From: Aeromicrobium massiliense JC14
GTDB taxonomy: Bacteria > Actinomycetota > Actinomycetes > Propionibacteriales > Nocardioidaceae
Direction of reading: 5' to 3'
Assembly: GCF_000312105.1 (NCBI RefSeq)
Contig: NZ_HE978637.1
Location: 310,001 to 374,000 of the forward strand
DNA length: 64,000 nt
Each line of letters opens with the position of its first letter. Position 1 is the stretch's first letter. Position numbers and translations under genes: made by a program. Positions 26,607 through 35,624 of the stretch are shown here, piece after piece. The notes under the pieces were generated by a model, which saw only the letters and a list, made by a program, of their open reading frames with translations, was not told where the DNA came from and made no database searches.

Positions 26607-26621
26607 GTGAGCGGGGTCACA
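26607..26621. promoter_or_regulatory. GTGA-N6-TCACA, CRP/GlxR-like site upstream of the lipase
   Basis: GTGA-GCGGGG-TCACA, 54 bases upstream of the lipase start codon. It belongs to the group of CRP/GlxR-like sites listed for this window. Confidence 0.4.
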
Positions 26622-26647
26622 CGCCGCCGCCGGCTCACGGGGAAGGA

Positions 26648-26692
26648 CGCTCGTCGGACGATCGAGGAAAGGGGTTGACCGTCCGACGAGCG
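26648..26692. other. Inverted repeat between lipase and membrane-protein genes
   Basis: CGCTCGTCGGACG (26648-26660) and its exact complement at 26680-26692, with a 19-base loop. It lies about 120 bases after the end of the upstream minus-strand gene and may end that transcript. The rest of 26554-26813 shows no supported gene. Confidence 0.4.
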
Positions 26693-26813
26693 AGTGCGTC
26701 GGTGGGTGTGGCCGGGCAGGCCGCACGCGTTGCGCCAGGACGTCTCATCGGCACGCCGTGGCGATGCTGAAGCGGTTGCGCGGAACATCTTCGCGTGACC
26801 GCCGCCACCGGGC

Positions 26814-27803
26814 TCAGCGCGTGGGCGCGCCCTGGGTCCGGTGCACCCGCACGAAGCCGTCGACCGAGTCCCACAGCCAGATCGCGACGGCGACGAGGGC
26901 GACGACGGCGTGCGTCGTGCCGGGGGAGAAGCCGGCCCAGTCCTGCTGGATCGCCAGCACCGCGTCGGGGTTCAGCAGCTGCTCGGTCCAGCCCAGGTAG
27001 ACGAACGGCAGGGCGAAGAGGGCGCCGAGCGCGACGTTGGCCACGGCGAGCGGACGCGTCCAGCCGCCGACGCGGTACTTGACCACCTCGAAGCCGGCCT
27101 CGACGACCAGCAGCGCGAGGATCACCGGGAACCACGAGCGCCACAGGTCCGGGTCCAGCACCGGCACGTCCGCGCCGTCCAGCGACAGCGGCGGACGCAC
27201 CTGCTGCCAGACGAGCAGGCCCGCGAGCAGCGCCTGGAAGGTGAGCGCGGCGACGAGGTCGGTGAGCGAGCCGCGGCGCTGCGGGGCGTCGGGCAGGTCG
27301 TCGGGGCTCCAGTCGACGTCCAGGCTCTCGCGGACGCCGCTGTCGGCGCTGCTGCGCTCGGCGAGCACGAACACCAGCGTCGTCCAGAAGACGATGTGCA
27401 CGACGAGGCTCAGCATGATCCACACGACGCTGCCGACGACCTCGCCGAACGTCTTGCCGACCGCCACCTGGACGACGGCGAACGCGAGCGTGGACACCGG
27501 CACGGCGACCAGGAGGATCGCGCGGACCGTGCGCTCCCAGGCCGGGTAGACCTCCGGACCGAGCAGCTGGCGTGGACGTCCGGTGTAGGCGCCGGCCAGC
27601 GTGCTCGGCTCGCCCAGCTCGGCGACCGCCTCGCGCTCCGCCGTGGCCGGGTCGAGGTCGGGCCGCTCCTCGAGCAGCGACTCGACCCGGTCGGCGATGC
27701 TGGCGCGCAGCTCGTCGGCGACGTCGGCGCGCTGCTCCTCGGGCAGCCGCCGGGTGACGGCGTGGACGTAGCGCTCGGCCAGGGACGTGGTGGTCGCGGG
27801 CAT
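26814..27803 (-). CDS. Six-TM membrane protein with HAAS-like N-terminal domain
   Basis: 329 residues. The first ~85 residues form a helical domain ('YVHAVTRRLPEEQRADVADELRASI', 'EREAVAELGEPSTLAGAY') of the HAAS/permease-prefix type found in proteins encoded next to PadR regulators. Then come about six membrane segments, such as 'AILLVAVPVSTLAFAVVQVAVG' and 'WIMLSLVVHIVFWTTLVFVLA'. The gene starts five bases after the PadR stop with GAGGTGA before the ATG, so PadR and this protein are one operon. Molecular role unknown. Confidence 0.78.
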   Translation of the reverse strand: MPATTTSLAERYVHAVTRRLPEEQRADVADELRASIADRVESLLEERPDLDPATAEREAVAELGEPSTLAGAYTGRPRQLLGPEVYPAWERTVRAILLVAVPVSTLAFAVVQVAVGKTFGEVVGSVVWIMLSLVVHIVFWTTLVFVLAERSSADSGVRESLDVDWSPDDLPDAPQRRGSLTDLVAALTFQALLAGLLVWQQVRPPLSLDGADVPVLDPDLWRSWFPVILALLVVEAGFEVVKYRVGGWTRPLAVANVALGALFALPFVYLGWTEQLLNPDAVLAIQQDWAGFSPGTTHAVVALVAVAIWLWDSVDGFVRVHRTQGAPTR

Positions 27804-27808
27804 GGTGC

Positions 27809-28132
27809 TCACCTCAGGCTCTCGACGGACGTGTGAAGGGTCTGCCACTCGGCGAGCAGCGCGTCCAGCAGGGCGCGTCCCTCGTCGCTGACCTCGTAGA
27901 ACTTGCGCGGGCGCGACTCCTCGGTGTTCCACTCGCTGGTGAGCAGGCCCTGCTTCTCCAGGCGGCGCAGCAGCGGGTAGAGCGTGTTGCCCTCGACCGC
28001 GAAGCCGGCGTCGGCCAGCGTCTCGAGCAGCGCGTACCCGTAGGTCGGACGCGTGAGGGTGGCCAGCGCGGCCATCACCACGGTGCCGCGGCGCAGCTCC
28101 TGCAGGTGTCCGGCGAGGACGTCGTCATCCAT
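27809..28132 (-). CDS. PadR-family transcriptional regulator
   Basis: 107 residues, the size of a PadR 'short' regulator: winged helix with 'LRRGTVVMAALATLTRPTYGYALLETLADAGFAVEGNTLYPLLRRLEKQGLLTSEW' followed by the dimer helix 'EGRALLDALLAEWQTL'. It is expected to repress its own operon with the downstream membrane protein. ATG at 28132 was chosen; an in-frame GTG at 28156 would place the start inside the dyad TGTG-CGA-CACA and is less likely. Confidence 0.85.
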   Translation of the reverse strand: MDDDVLAGHLQELRRGTVVMAALATLTRPTYGYALLETLADAGFAVEGNTLYPLLRRLEKQGLLTSEWNTEESRPRKFYEVSDEGRALLDALLAEWQTLHTSVESLR

Positions 28133-28146
28133 GAGCGGCACGATAG

Positions 28147-28157
28147 TGTGCGACACA
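28147..28157. promoter_or_regulatory. Dyad TGTG-CGA-CACA in front of padR
   Basis: A short inverted repeat 15 bases upstream of the padR start, on the shared divergent promoter with the SDR gene. PadR regulators often bind ATGT-N8-ACAT-like dyads over their own promoter, so autoregulation is plausible. Confidence 0.4.
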
Positions 28158-28223
28158 CACCATTGTCCAGGGCGCAGCGTCAGTCACGTCCTGGACTCCG
28201 GGCCCGGCTCCTAGGCTGCGGCC

Positions 28224-28955
28224 ATGGACTCGGTCGTGGTGGTCACCGGTGGCACGCGTGGGATCGGCGCCGACGTGGTGCGGCGGCTGCACGCCGCCGG
28301 GCACGCCGTGCTCGCCGTGCACGCCTCGCCCGACGCCGGTGAGCTCGAGGCGCTCGACGGTGGTCCGGCGGTCGTCCGGCTGCGGGCCGACGTGGCCGAC
28401 CCGGCCGCGGCGACCACGATCCTCGACACGGCGGCGGAGCTCGGCCGAGTCACCGGGCTGGTCAACAACGCCGGTATCACCGGGCCGCTGGGCCCGATCG
28501 AGTCGCTCGCCGACCACGTGCTCGACCGGGTGCTGGCGGTGAACCTCGCCGGCCCGGTGCGGCTGTGCCGCGAGGCCGTGCGCCGCTGGACGGCGGACGA
28601 CGAGGCCGGCGGACGTGCGATCGTCAACGTCACGTCCATCGCGGCGGTCACCGGCTCGCCCGGCGAGTACGTCGCCTACGCCGCGTCGAAGGGCGGACTG
28701 GAGTCGTTCACCGTGGGGCTGGGCCGCGAGGTCGCGACCCGCGGCATCCGGGTCAACGCGGTGTCGCCCGGGACGATCGAGACCGGCATCCATGCCCGCG
28801 CGGGCGAGCCCGACCGCCCGGCGCGGGTCGCGCAGCGGATCCCGATGCGGCGGGCCGGTCAGCCCGACGAGGTCGCCGCCGCGGTGCAGTGGCTGCTGTC
28901 GGACGAGGCGTCCTACGTCACGGGCACGGTGCTGCGGGTCGGCGGCGGTCTGTAG
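28224..28955 (+). CDS. Short-chain dehydrogenase/reductase (SDR), FabG-like
   Basis: 243 residues, a classical SDR. NAD(P)-binding TGGTRGIG lies at residues 8-15, 'GLVNNAGITGP' follows, and the catalytic 'NVTSIAA' serine strand and YAASK tetrad motif are present. The end 'SDEASYVTGTVLRVGGGL' is typical of FabG-like enzymes. The substrate is unknown. It is divergent from padR, with the dyad at 28147 between them. Confidence 0.87.
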   Translation: MDSVVVVTGGTRGIGADVVRRLHAAGHAVLAVHASPDAGELEALDGGPAVVRLRADVADPAAATTILDTAAELGRVTGLVNNAGITGPLGPIESLADHVLDRVLAVNLAGPVRLCREAVRRWTADDEAGGRAIVNVTSIAAVTGSPGEYVAYAASKGGLESFTVGLGREVATRGIRVNAVSPGTIETGIHARAGEPDRPARVAQRIPMRRAGQPDEVAAAVQWLLSDEASYVTGTVLRVGGGL

Positions 28956-28970
28956 CCGGCCGGCGCGACG

Positions 28971-29999
28971 TCAGGACGCGGCGCGGGCGGCCAGACCGAT
29001 CGCGTAGTCGGCCCAGAACGTCCCGGCCGACGGCTCGGCCCGGCTGCACTCGCCGTCGGACTGGCCGGGCACCTTGATCCACAGCAGTGCGTCCACCAGG
29101 TCGTCCTTCACCGGGGTCAGGGGGAGCGGGCCGAGCGCGCGCTCGGGCGGGTTGCACCAGTGCTCGAACCCTTCGGCTGGTCCCAGCCCGTTGCGGCTCG
29201 TGTCGACGACGAACTTCTTCCAGCCGATGCGCGACGACAGCGACCGGCCGTAGGCGACGTTGTCGGTCGTCCAGCCGAAGTTGCTGACGTTGAGCGCGAA
29301 GCCGCGGGCGCCGAGGACGTTCGCCTTCTTGAGCCGGTCGACCATGACAGACGCGGGCTGCCAGCCGGCGTTGCCGGCGTCGAGGTAGGTGGCGATCGCC
29401 GGGTAGCGGTTGAACGCGGTGACCGCGTACGACAGCAGCTCGTACCGACGGGCCTGGTCGGTGGCCGACAGGCAGTCGAGGCTGGCCAGGGCGTCCGGCT
29501 CGAGCACGACGGCGGCCTTGCGCGAGCCGATGCCCGCGGCGACCTCGTCGATCCACGCCTTGTACGCCTCGGCCGAGTGGGCGCCACCGGCGGAGTACAG
29601 GCCGCAGTCGCGCTGCGGGATGTTGTAGGCGACGAGCACCGGCACCGCGCCGGCTGCCGTCACCTGGGTGACGCGCTGCGCGACGGTCTGGCGCGGGGCC
29701 GGCGTCCAGTCGCCGATCCAGTCGGCGCTGCCGCCGCGGGCCACCTTCTCCAGCATCGCCTTCCGCCAGGCGTCGGGCTCGGCGGCGGCGGCGCGGGCGG
29801 CGTCGGAGTACGGGTCGACCCACGGCACGGTCCCCGCGAACGGGTTCGGCGAGGACTGGTTGGCGAACGCCACGGGCGCCAGCCTAGGACCGGTCGCGGC
29901 GAGGGTCGCGGCGACGAGCGCGGCGCCGGCGAGGGCGGTCGGCAGGGCGGTGAGCAGCGCGCGGCGGACGCGGCGCCGGCGCGGGGAGGGCAGGGACAT
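28971..29999 (-). CDS. Exported GH6 cellulase (beta-1,4-glucanase/cellobiohydrolase)
   Basis: 342 residues. An arginine-rich N-terminus and hydrophobic segment form a signal peptide ending around residue 45. The GH6 catalytic domain is clear: 'VLVAYNIPQRDCGLYSAGG' with the proton-donor Asp of the RDC motif, 'AVVLEPDALASLDCL', 'GNAGWQPA', 'DTSRNGLGP' and 'LWIKVPGQSDGEC', in the family order. No cellulose-binding module is attached. It should cut cellulose or mixed glucans outside the cell with inversion. A dyad GTTTCGC...GCGAAAC (30081-30101) lies upstream. Confidence 0.9.
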   Translation of the reverse strand: MSLPSPRRRRVRRALLTALPTALAGAALVAATLAATGPRLAPVAFANQSSPNPFAGTVPWVDPYSDAARAAAAEPDAWRKAMLEKVARGGSADWIGDWTPAPRQTVAQRVTQVTAAGAVPVLVAYNIPQRDCGLYSAGGAHSAEAYKAWIDEVAAGIGSRKAAVVLEPDALASLDCLSATDQARRYELLSYAVTAFNRYPAIATYLDAGNAGWQPASVMVDRLKKANVLGARGFALNVSNFGWTTDNVAYGRSLSSRIGWKKFVVDTSRNGLGPAEGFEHWCNPPERALGPLPLTPVKDDLVDALLWIKVPGQSDGECSRAEPSAGTFWADYAIGLAARAAS

Positions 30000-30080
30000 C
30001 GAGCGTGCTCCGGGACGACGGACGGTGGCCGGATCCGGTCACCGTCGCTCCCATCGGCAGCCGCGTCGTGCGCCAAAGAA

Positions 30081-30101
30081 GTTTCGCGGTAGCGGCGAAA
30101 C
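30081..30101. promoter_or_regulatory. GTTTCGC-N7-GCGAAAC inverted repeat upstream of the GH6 gene
   Basis: An exact 7-bp inverted repeat with a 7-base spacer, 82 bases before the cellulase start. A possible operator; no family match is claimed. Confidence 0.3.
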
Positions 30102-30123
30102 GCCGCCAAACGAGGCCGGACGC

Positions 30124-30168
30124 GCCGCTCCCCGGGGGCCGTGGAGGAAGGCGGACCCGGGGAGCGGC
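30124..30168. terminator. Hairpin after the DJ-1/PfpI gene
   Basis: GCCGCTCCCCGGG (30124-30136) pairs perfectly with 30156-30168 around a 19-base loop, 16 bases beyond the stop of the minus-strand DJ-1/PfpI gene. Probable terminator. Confidence 0.55.
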
Positions 30169-30183
30169 TGGCAACGGGGAGGA

Positions 30184-30726
30184 TCAGGCGGCGGCGCCGA
30201 AGACCTCCACGATCTTGGCGGTGAACGCCTCGAGGTCGTCGGGGGTGCGCGAGGTGATGAGCGTCCAGTCCTCGGCGGTGCACACCTGCACCTGCTCGTC
30301 CACCCAGGTGCCGCCCGCGTTCTGGATGTCGACGCGCAGCGAGGGGTACGACGTGAGCGTCTTGCCGCCCACGACGTCGGTCTGCACGAGCGCCCACGGG
30401 CCGTGGCAGATGGCGGCGACCGGCTTGCCGGCGTCGACGAAGCCCTTGACGAACGTCATGGCGACCTCATCGAGACGCAGGGTGTCGGCGTTGATGGTGC
30501 CGCCGGGCAGGATCAGCGCGTCGTAGTCGGTCGGGCTGGCGTCCTTGACCGCCTGGTCGGCGGTGAACGTGTCGGTCGGGTCGGTGTCGCCGGTGACCGT
30601 CTTCACCTCGCCGGCCTCGGGGGCCAGGAGGTCGAGGTCCCAGCCCTGGTCGAGGACGGTCTGGCGGGGGTCGGCGAGCTCGGAGTGCTCGACGCCGGCG
30701 TTCGAGGTCAGGATCGCGATCTTCAT
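30184..30726 (-). CDS. DJ-1/PfpI-family protein (glutamine-amidotransferase-like)
   Basis: 180 residues. The DJ-1/PfpI fold is shown by 'MKIAILTSNAGVEHSEL' (with the conserved glutamate), 'YDALILPGGTINADTL' and the nucleophile elbow 'AAICHGPWAL' with Cys near residue 108. Members are general stress proteins, glyoxalases or deglycases; which applies here is not clear. The ATG at 30726 was preferred because MKIAIL is the family start. It lies 36 bases downstream of the SRPBCC gene on the same strand. Confidence 0.87.
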   Translation of the reverse strand: MKIAILTSNAGVEHSELADPRQTVLDQGWDLDLLAPEAGEVKTVTGDTDPTDTFTADQAVKDASPTDYDALILPGGTINADTLRLDEVAMTFVKGFVDAGKPVAAICHGPWALVQTDVVGGKTLTSYPSLRVDIQNAGGTWVDEQVQVCTAEDWTLITSRTPDDLEAFTAKIVEVFGAAA

Positions 30727-30762
30727 GTCCCGGTGGTACCCAGCCGGCGCCGGGTCAAGCAC

Positions 30763-31245
30763 TCAGTCGAGCACGGCGTCCATCTGCTCCAGGGCCTGGC
30801 TCGTGCCCTCCACCGCGCCCATCCCGATGATCTGCTCGAGCGCCTCGCGGGTGTCGTAGCGCGTCACCCAGACCAGCTCGGTGCCGCCGTCGCGCGCGGT
30901 GAGCCGGACGTCGGAGCGTCCGGCCGGCATGCCCTCGACCGGCTCGAAGGAGTCGTCGGCGAACCCGTCGGTGAAGGCCAGGTGGTTCGGCACCTCGACC
31001 TCGTCCACGTGCCACCAGCCGGGCAGCTTCTCGCCCTCGGGGCTGGTCATGAAGTACCGGACGCGCCCGCCGGGCGTGAGGTCGTGGTCGCGGACGGTGG
31101 CCGGGTAGCCGGGCGGTCCCCACCACTTCTCGAGCCGGCGCGGGTCGGACCACAGCAGCCAGACGCGCTCGACGGGAGCGTCGAGATGGACGGTGGCGGT
31201 GAGGGTGTGCTGCTCGAGGTCGGGCTCGACGCTGACGACGGCCAT
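30763..31245 (-). CDS. SRPBCC (AHSA1-type) domain protein
   Basis: 160 residues matching the activator-of-Hsp90-like START fold: 'ATVHLDAPVERVWLLWSDPRRLEKWWGPPGYPATV' at the start, 'GWWHVDEVEVPNHLAFTDGF' in the middle and 'LVWVTRYDTREALEQIIGMGAVEGTSQALEQMDAVL' at the end, the last being the usual C-terminal helix. A small hydrophobic-ligand-binding protein, function unknown. GGAG lies before the ATG. It is followed by the DJ-1/PfpI gene. Confidence 0.87.
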   Translation of the reverse strand: MAVVSVEPDLEQHTLTATVHLDAPVERVWLLWSDPRRLEKWWGPPGYPATVRDHDLTPGGRVRYFMTSPEGEKLPGWWHVDEVEVPNHLAFTDGFADDSFEPVEGMPAGRSDVRLTARDGGTELVWVTRYDTREALEQIIGMGAVEGTSQALEQMDAVLD

Positions 31246-31310
31246 GGTGGTCTCCGTTCGTGGACGGTGGTGGTCAGCGTCCTCCTGCCGGGACACCCGG
31301 CGCAAGACCC

Positions 31311-31808
31311 TCAGCGGAAGGCGGGCGAGCGGGGGAGCGGCGCCTCGGACGTGTCGAGCAGCTCCAGCACACGCGGCGCGATGAGCGTCGACAGCACCAT
31401 GACGCTGGTCGAGCGGACGACGGCGCCGGTGCGCGCCAGGCGCAGCAGCACGTCCTGGAGCTCGTCGTTCGAGCGGGCGGCCAGCTTGCACAGCACGTCG
31501 GCGGTGCCGGTGGTGGCGTGCGCCTCGAGCACCTGCGGGATGCCGGCCAGGTCGGCGGCGACCTGCTCGAGCGCGCCCTGGGCGATCTCGAGCGTGACGA
31601 ACGCCTGCACGCCGAAGCCGGCGGCGGCGGGTTCGACGGTCGGCGACCAGTCGCGCAGCACGCCGTCGTCGGCCAGCCGGCGCAGCCGCGACTGCACGGT
31701 GGCGCGGGCGACGCCGGTCGTGCGCGACAGCTCCAGGTCGCCGGCGCGCGGGTGCTCGGCGAGGGCGTGCAGCAGCGCGAGGTCGAGCGCGTCCAGGTGG
31801 TGGCTCAT
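31311..31808 (-). CDS. Lrp/AsnC-family regulator
   Basis: 165 residues. Helix-turn-helix 'ELSRTTGVARATVQSRLRRLADDGVLRDW' near residues 27-55, then the ligand-binding RAM domain ('GVQAFVTLEIAQGALEQVAADLAGIPQVLEAHATTGTADVLCKLAARS'). It is divergent from the 4-hydroxyphenylpyruvate dioxygenase gene, and two identical 13-bp sites stand between the two. It is therefore a good candidate regulator of tyrosine breakdown, perhaps answering to an aromatic amino acid. Confidence 0.87.
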   Translation of the reverse strand: MSHHLDALDLALLHALAEHPRAGDLELSRTTGVARATVQSRLRRLADDGVLRDWSPTVEPAAAGFGVQAFVTLEIAQGALEQVAADLAGIPQVLEAHATTGTADVLCKLAARSNDELQDVLLRLARTGAVVRSTSVMVLSTLIAPRVLELLDTSEAPLPRSPAFR

Positions 31809-31821
31809 GGACGTCAGGCTA

Positions 31822-33157
<1,336 letters not shown>

Positions 33158-33160
33158 GGC

Positions 33161-33182
33161 CCTTCGACGGGCTCAGGGAGCG
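33161..33182. repeat. TTCGACGGGCTC repeat at the hppD/ArsC junction
   Basis: A copy of the dispersed repeat (CCCTTCGACGGGCTCAGGGA core). It covers the stop codon of the convergent ArsC-like gene (TCA at 33173-33175), so the last codons of that gene lie inside the repeat. Confidence 0.55.
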
Positions 33183-33541
33183 GTGCTCGGGACGACCTTC
33201 GCGAGCGTCTCGGGGTCGCGGGCGACGACGGTGGTGCCGTCGTCGGCGGTGATGATCGGGCGCTGGATCAACTTCGGGTTCGCCACCAGGTGGTCGACCC
33301 ACTCGTCACGGTGCTCGGCGTCGCGGGGGAGGGCCTTGAGCTCCAGCTCCTTGGCGATCGCCTCGTTCATCCGCGTGACGTCCCACGGCTCCAGTCCGAG
33401 GCGTCCGAGCACGTCGCGCAGCTCGGCGGCGGTCGGCGGGTCGTCGAGGTAGCGGCGCTCGGTGTACTCGACGCCGGCCTCGTCGAGCGCGGACTTGGCG
33501 GTGCGGCACTTGGCGCACGCGGGGTTCATCCAGATCTCCAC
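33173..33541 (-). CDS. ArsC/Spx-family thioredoxin-fold protein
   Basis: 122 residues with the ArsC pattern 'MNPACAKCRTAKSALDEAGVEYTERRYLDDPPTAAELRDVL' (C-x-x-C near residues 9-12) and 'LIQRPIITADDGTTVVARDPE' (the RPI-region typical for glutaredoxin-linked arsenate reductases). The true role could be arsenate reduction or another thiol-based reaction; there are no other ars genes nearby. The final residues are encoded in a dispersed repeat. Confidence 0.8.
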   Translation of the reverse strand: MEIWMNPACAKCRTAKSALDEAGVEYTERRYLDDPPTAAELRDVLGRLGLEPWDVTRMNEAIAKELELKALPRDAEHRDEWVDHLVANPKLIQRPIITADDGTTVVARDPETLAKVVPSTAP

Positions 33542-33640
33542 GTCCCAGGTCTAGCAGAGAGGCACAGCCGGCGCCGGTACAGTCGGGGCGTTCGTGGACG
33601 CCCGGTACGGCGCGTCCGTCCCCGTCCCGAAAGGCCCACG

Positions 33641-34321
33641 ATGCGCCGAGCCGCGCCCGTCGCCCTGCTTCTCGCCCTCAGCTTCGTGCTGAGCGCCTGC
33701 ACCGACCTGGACATCGACGCGCGCGTCGGTCGCGACCAGACGGTGAGCGGCACGATCGAGGCGGCCATCGACCGCGACGAGGTCAGCCAGCTGCTGGCGC
33801 CGTACGGCGTGGATCTGGACGAGGAGGACCCGCTGTCGCAGGTCATCCAGAAGGAGACGCTGGAGTCGCTGGAGGACCGCGACGACGTCGACGTGACGAT
33901 CGACGAGTTCAACCGCGGCGACGTGTTCGGCTTCGTGGCCACCTTCGACGACCTGTCGATGAAGGAGTTCACCCAGCTGCTCGTCGGCGACGACCCGCGC
34001 TACGTCTTCGAGCGCGACGGCGACGAGTACAAGCTCACCGTCGAGGGCAGCGAGGAGGAGGTGCAGTACGCGCAGCAGTCGGGCGTCGACCTGAACCTCT
34101 CGCTGACGTTCCCGGGCGACATCGTCGACACCGACGGCGACGTCGACAACCGCACGGTCTCGTGGGACTCGTACGAGGACGTCGCCGACGGCATCTTCGT
34201 CACCTCGGAGGTGCCGCTGGGTGCGTCCGACCTCGAGCGCGTCTGGACGGGTGCCGGCCTGGCGATCGTGCTGGTCATCGCCGCCGGGTGCGCGTTCGCC
34301 TGGCGTCGTCAGCGCGGCTGA
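33641..34321 (+). CDS. LppM-like membrane-anchored lipoprotein
   Basis: 226 residues. Lipobox LSAC (Cys ~20) followed at once by 'TDLDIDARVGRDQTVSGTI', the start of the LppM domain found in mycobacterial LppM and DUF3153 proteins. A single membrane helix, 'GAGLAIVLVIAAGCAFAW', lies near the C-terminus and ends in RRQRG, so the protein is held at both ends. In mycobacteria LppM affects phagosome handling; the role in this organism is unknown. AAAGG lies before the ATG. Confidence 0.8.
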   Translation: MRRAAPVALLLALSFVLSACTDLDIDARVGRDQTVSGTIEAAIDRDEVSQLLAPYGVDLDEEDPLSQVIQKETLESLEDRDDVDVTIDEFNRGDVFGFVATFDDLSMKEFTQLLVGDDPRYVFERDGDEYKLTVEGSEEEVQYAQQSGVDLNLSLTFPGDIVDTDGDVDNRTVSWDSYEDVADGIFVTSEVPLGASDLERVWTGAGLAIVLVIAAGCAFAWRRQRG

Positions 34322-34342
34322 CCGCGACGGTCGCGCGTCCGC

Positions 34343-35002
34343 TCAGGCGGACGCGAGCGACAGCTTGACCGCGAAGCCGATGAACGCGGCCCCGACGATC
34401 GACGTGCCGCCGGCCGCGAGCGCCTTGCGGTCGCGGAAGACCTGCGCCAGCCGGACGCCGCCGAAGATCAGCGCCGACAGGTACAGGAAGCTCGCCGCCT
34501 GCACGATGAGGCCGAGCTCGAGGAACGCCAGCGCCGGGTAGGCGTAGTCGGGGTCGACGAACTGCACGAAGAAGGCGATGAAGAACAGGATCGCCTTGGG
34601 GTTGAGCAGGCTGACGACGAGCGCCTTGCGGAACGGTCGCTCCTGCGGCGCCTCCATGGGCGCCTCGTCGATGACGTCCTGGCGGGTCTGCTCGGGCGTG
34701 CGCCGCAGCAGCCCGGGCACCGAGCGCAGCATCCCGAGCGCCAGCCACGCGAGGTAGGCCGCGCCCGCGTACTTGACGATCGAGAACAGCAGCGGGCTGC
34801 TGGTCAGCGCGCCGGCCGCCCCGACCGCCGACAGCGTCATGAGCACCGCGTCGCCGACGAACACGCCGCACGCCGCCGCGTAGCCCGCGCGCACGCCGCG
34901 CCGCGCCGCGACCGAGATGACGTAGATCGAGTTCGGTCCGGGCAGCAGGACGATGAGGATCGCGCCGACCACGAAGGTCGACAGGTCGGTGATGCCAGGC
35001 AC
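34343..35002 (-). CDS. LysE/LeuE-family amino-acid exporter
   Basis: 219 residues with about six membrane segments. Typical RhtB/LeuE stretches: 'FVVGAILIVLLPGPNSIYVISVAARRGVRAGYAAACGVFVGDAVLM' at the start and 'FRKALVVSLLNPKAILFFIAFFVQFV' near the middle (the N-P-K motif). It should export amino acids or analogues. The GTG at 35002 was chosen because the family pattern (GITDLSTF) begins there; no clear ribosome site is visible, so the start is uncertain. Confidence 0.82.
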   Translation of the reverse strand: MPGITDLSTFVVGAILIVLLPGPNSIYVISVAARRGVRAGYAAACGVFVGDAVLMTLSAVGAAGALTSSPLLFSIVKYAGAAYLAWLALGMLRSVPGLLRRTPEQTRQDVIDEAPMEAPQERPFRKALVVSLLNPKAILFFIAFFVQFVDPDYAYPALAFLELGLIVQAASFLYLSALIFGGVRLAQVFRDRKALAAGGTSIVGAAFIGFAVKLSLASA

Positions 35003-35345
35003 GAGGAGAAGTCTGGCACCGGACGCCGCGCTGGGGCCAGGGCCCGTCCGGGTGGGTCCCGTCGACAGGGGCTTCGACAGGCTCAGCCAGCGGGCTCGCT
35101 CCTTGAGCGCGGTGACCCGCCCACCATCCCGGTCGGCGGGCGGTGAGACATCCACCATCCGACCATGCTCGATGGTGGACAGTTCACCGCGCAGTCATCA
35201 GGGACGATCGCGGAGCCCTGCGCTCAGGTGCCCGAGATGGATGGGCGTCCGAATCGGCACGTCCAGTGAGCTCAAGCGGGCAGCTTGTCGCCGCGCCCTT
35301 CCTACGTTCGCTGTGACCACGTTCGTCCAGCCAAGGAACCCAGTG
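35003..35345. other. Intergenic region with two repeat types
   Basis: This 343-base gap between the LysE start and the 51-residue gene holds TTCGACAGGCTC repeat sequence at about 35071-35110 and the palindrome at 35140-35190. No further gene is supported. The promoter of the LysE gene should lie at its left end and that of the small gene at its right end. Confidence 0.5.
35140..35190. repeat. Palindrome of the GCGGTGAG family
   Basis: GCGGTGA (35140-35146) with TCACCGC (35184-35190), and TCCACCATC (35151-35159) with GATGGTGGA (35171-35179), form a two-part stem with an internal loop. It is related to the elements at 19601 and 59400. Confidence 0.6.
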
Positions 35346-35501
35346 ATGAAGACTCGCGAGTACTACTCCAGCAACTCGTCTGATCCTGACGTGTACCACG
35401 ACCACAGCGACTGTCCGACCGGTCAGCAGATCCCTACGCGCAACAAGCTCTACGGCCGCGGAGGGCACGTGCGCTGCAAGCAGTGCATCGACAAGGGCTG
35501 A
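35346..35501 (+). CDS. 51-residue Cys/His small protein
   Basis: A very short gene with a good AAGGAA ribosome site eight bases before ATG. It encodes a polar protein with His18, His20, Cys23 and a C-terminal C-x-x-C (Cys44, Cys47), which could bind one zinc ion. It lacks any signal or membrane segment. I do not recognise a named family. The codon use and the isolated position between repeats do not rule out a chance ORF, but start site and metal-binding spacing speak for a real gene. Confidence 0.55.
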   Translation: MKTREYYSSNSSDPDVYHDHSDCPTGQQIPTRNKLYGRGGHVRCKQCIDKG

Positions 35502-35541
35502 CCGGCCTGGAGGGGCGATCCTCTGGAAGGCCGGCGGACCC

Positions 35542-35618
35542 GTTCGACAGGTGCAGGGAGCGGGCTTCGACAGCCTCAGCCAGCGGGCTCGCTCCTTGAG
35601 CTTGTCGAAAGGAGCCCT
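35542..35618. repeat. Cluster of TTCGACAGGCTC repeats after the DUF222 gene
   Basis: Two forward copies (35542-35562 and 35564-35590, both diverged) and one reverse copy (35591-35618, GCTCCTTGAGCTTGTCGAAA) lie between the convergent small gene and the DUF222/HNH gene. The forward and reverse copies can pair into a long hairpin. Confidence 0.6.
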
Positions 35619-35624
35619 TCGCGG

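Noticed and set aside
26576-26788. 70-codon minus-strand frame upstream of the lipase
   Set aside because: It covers operator-like dyads and a hairpin, has no ribosome site and a shuffled-looking product.
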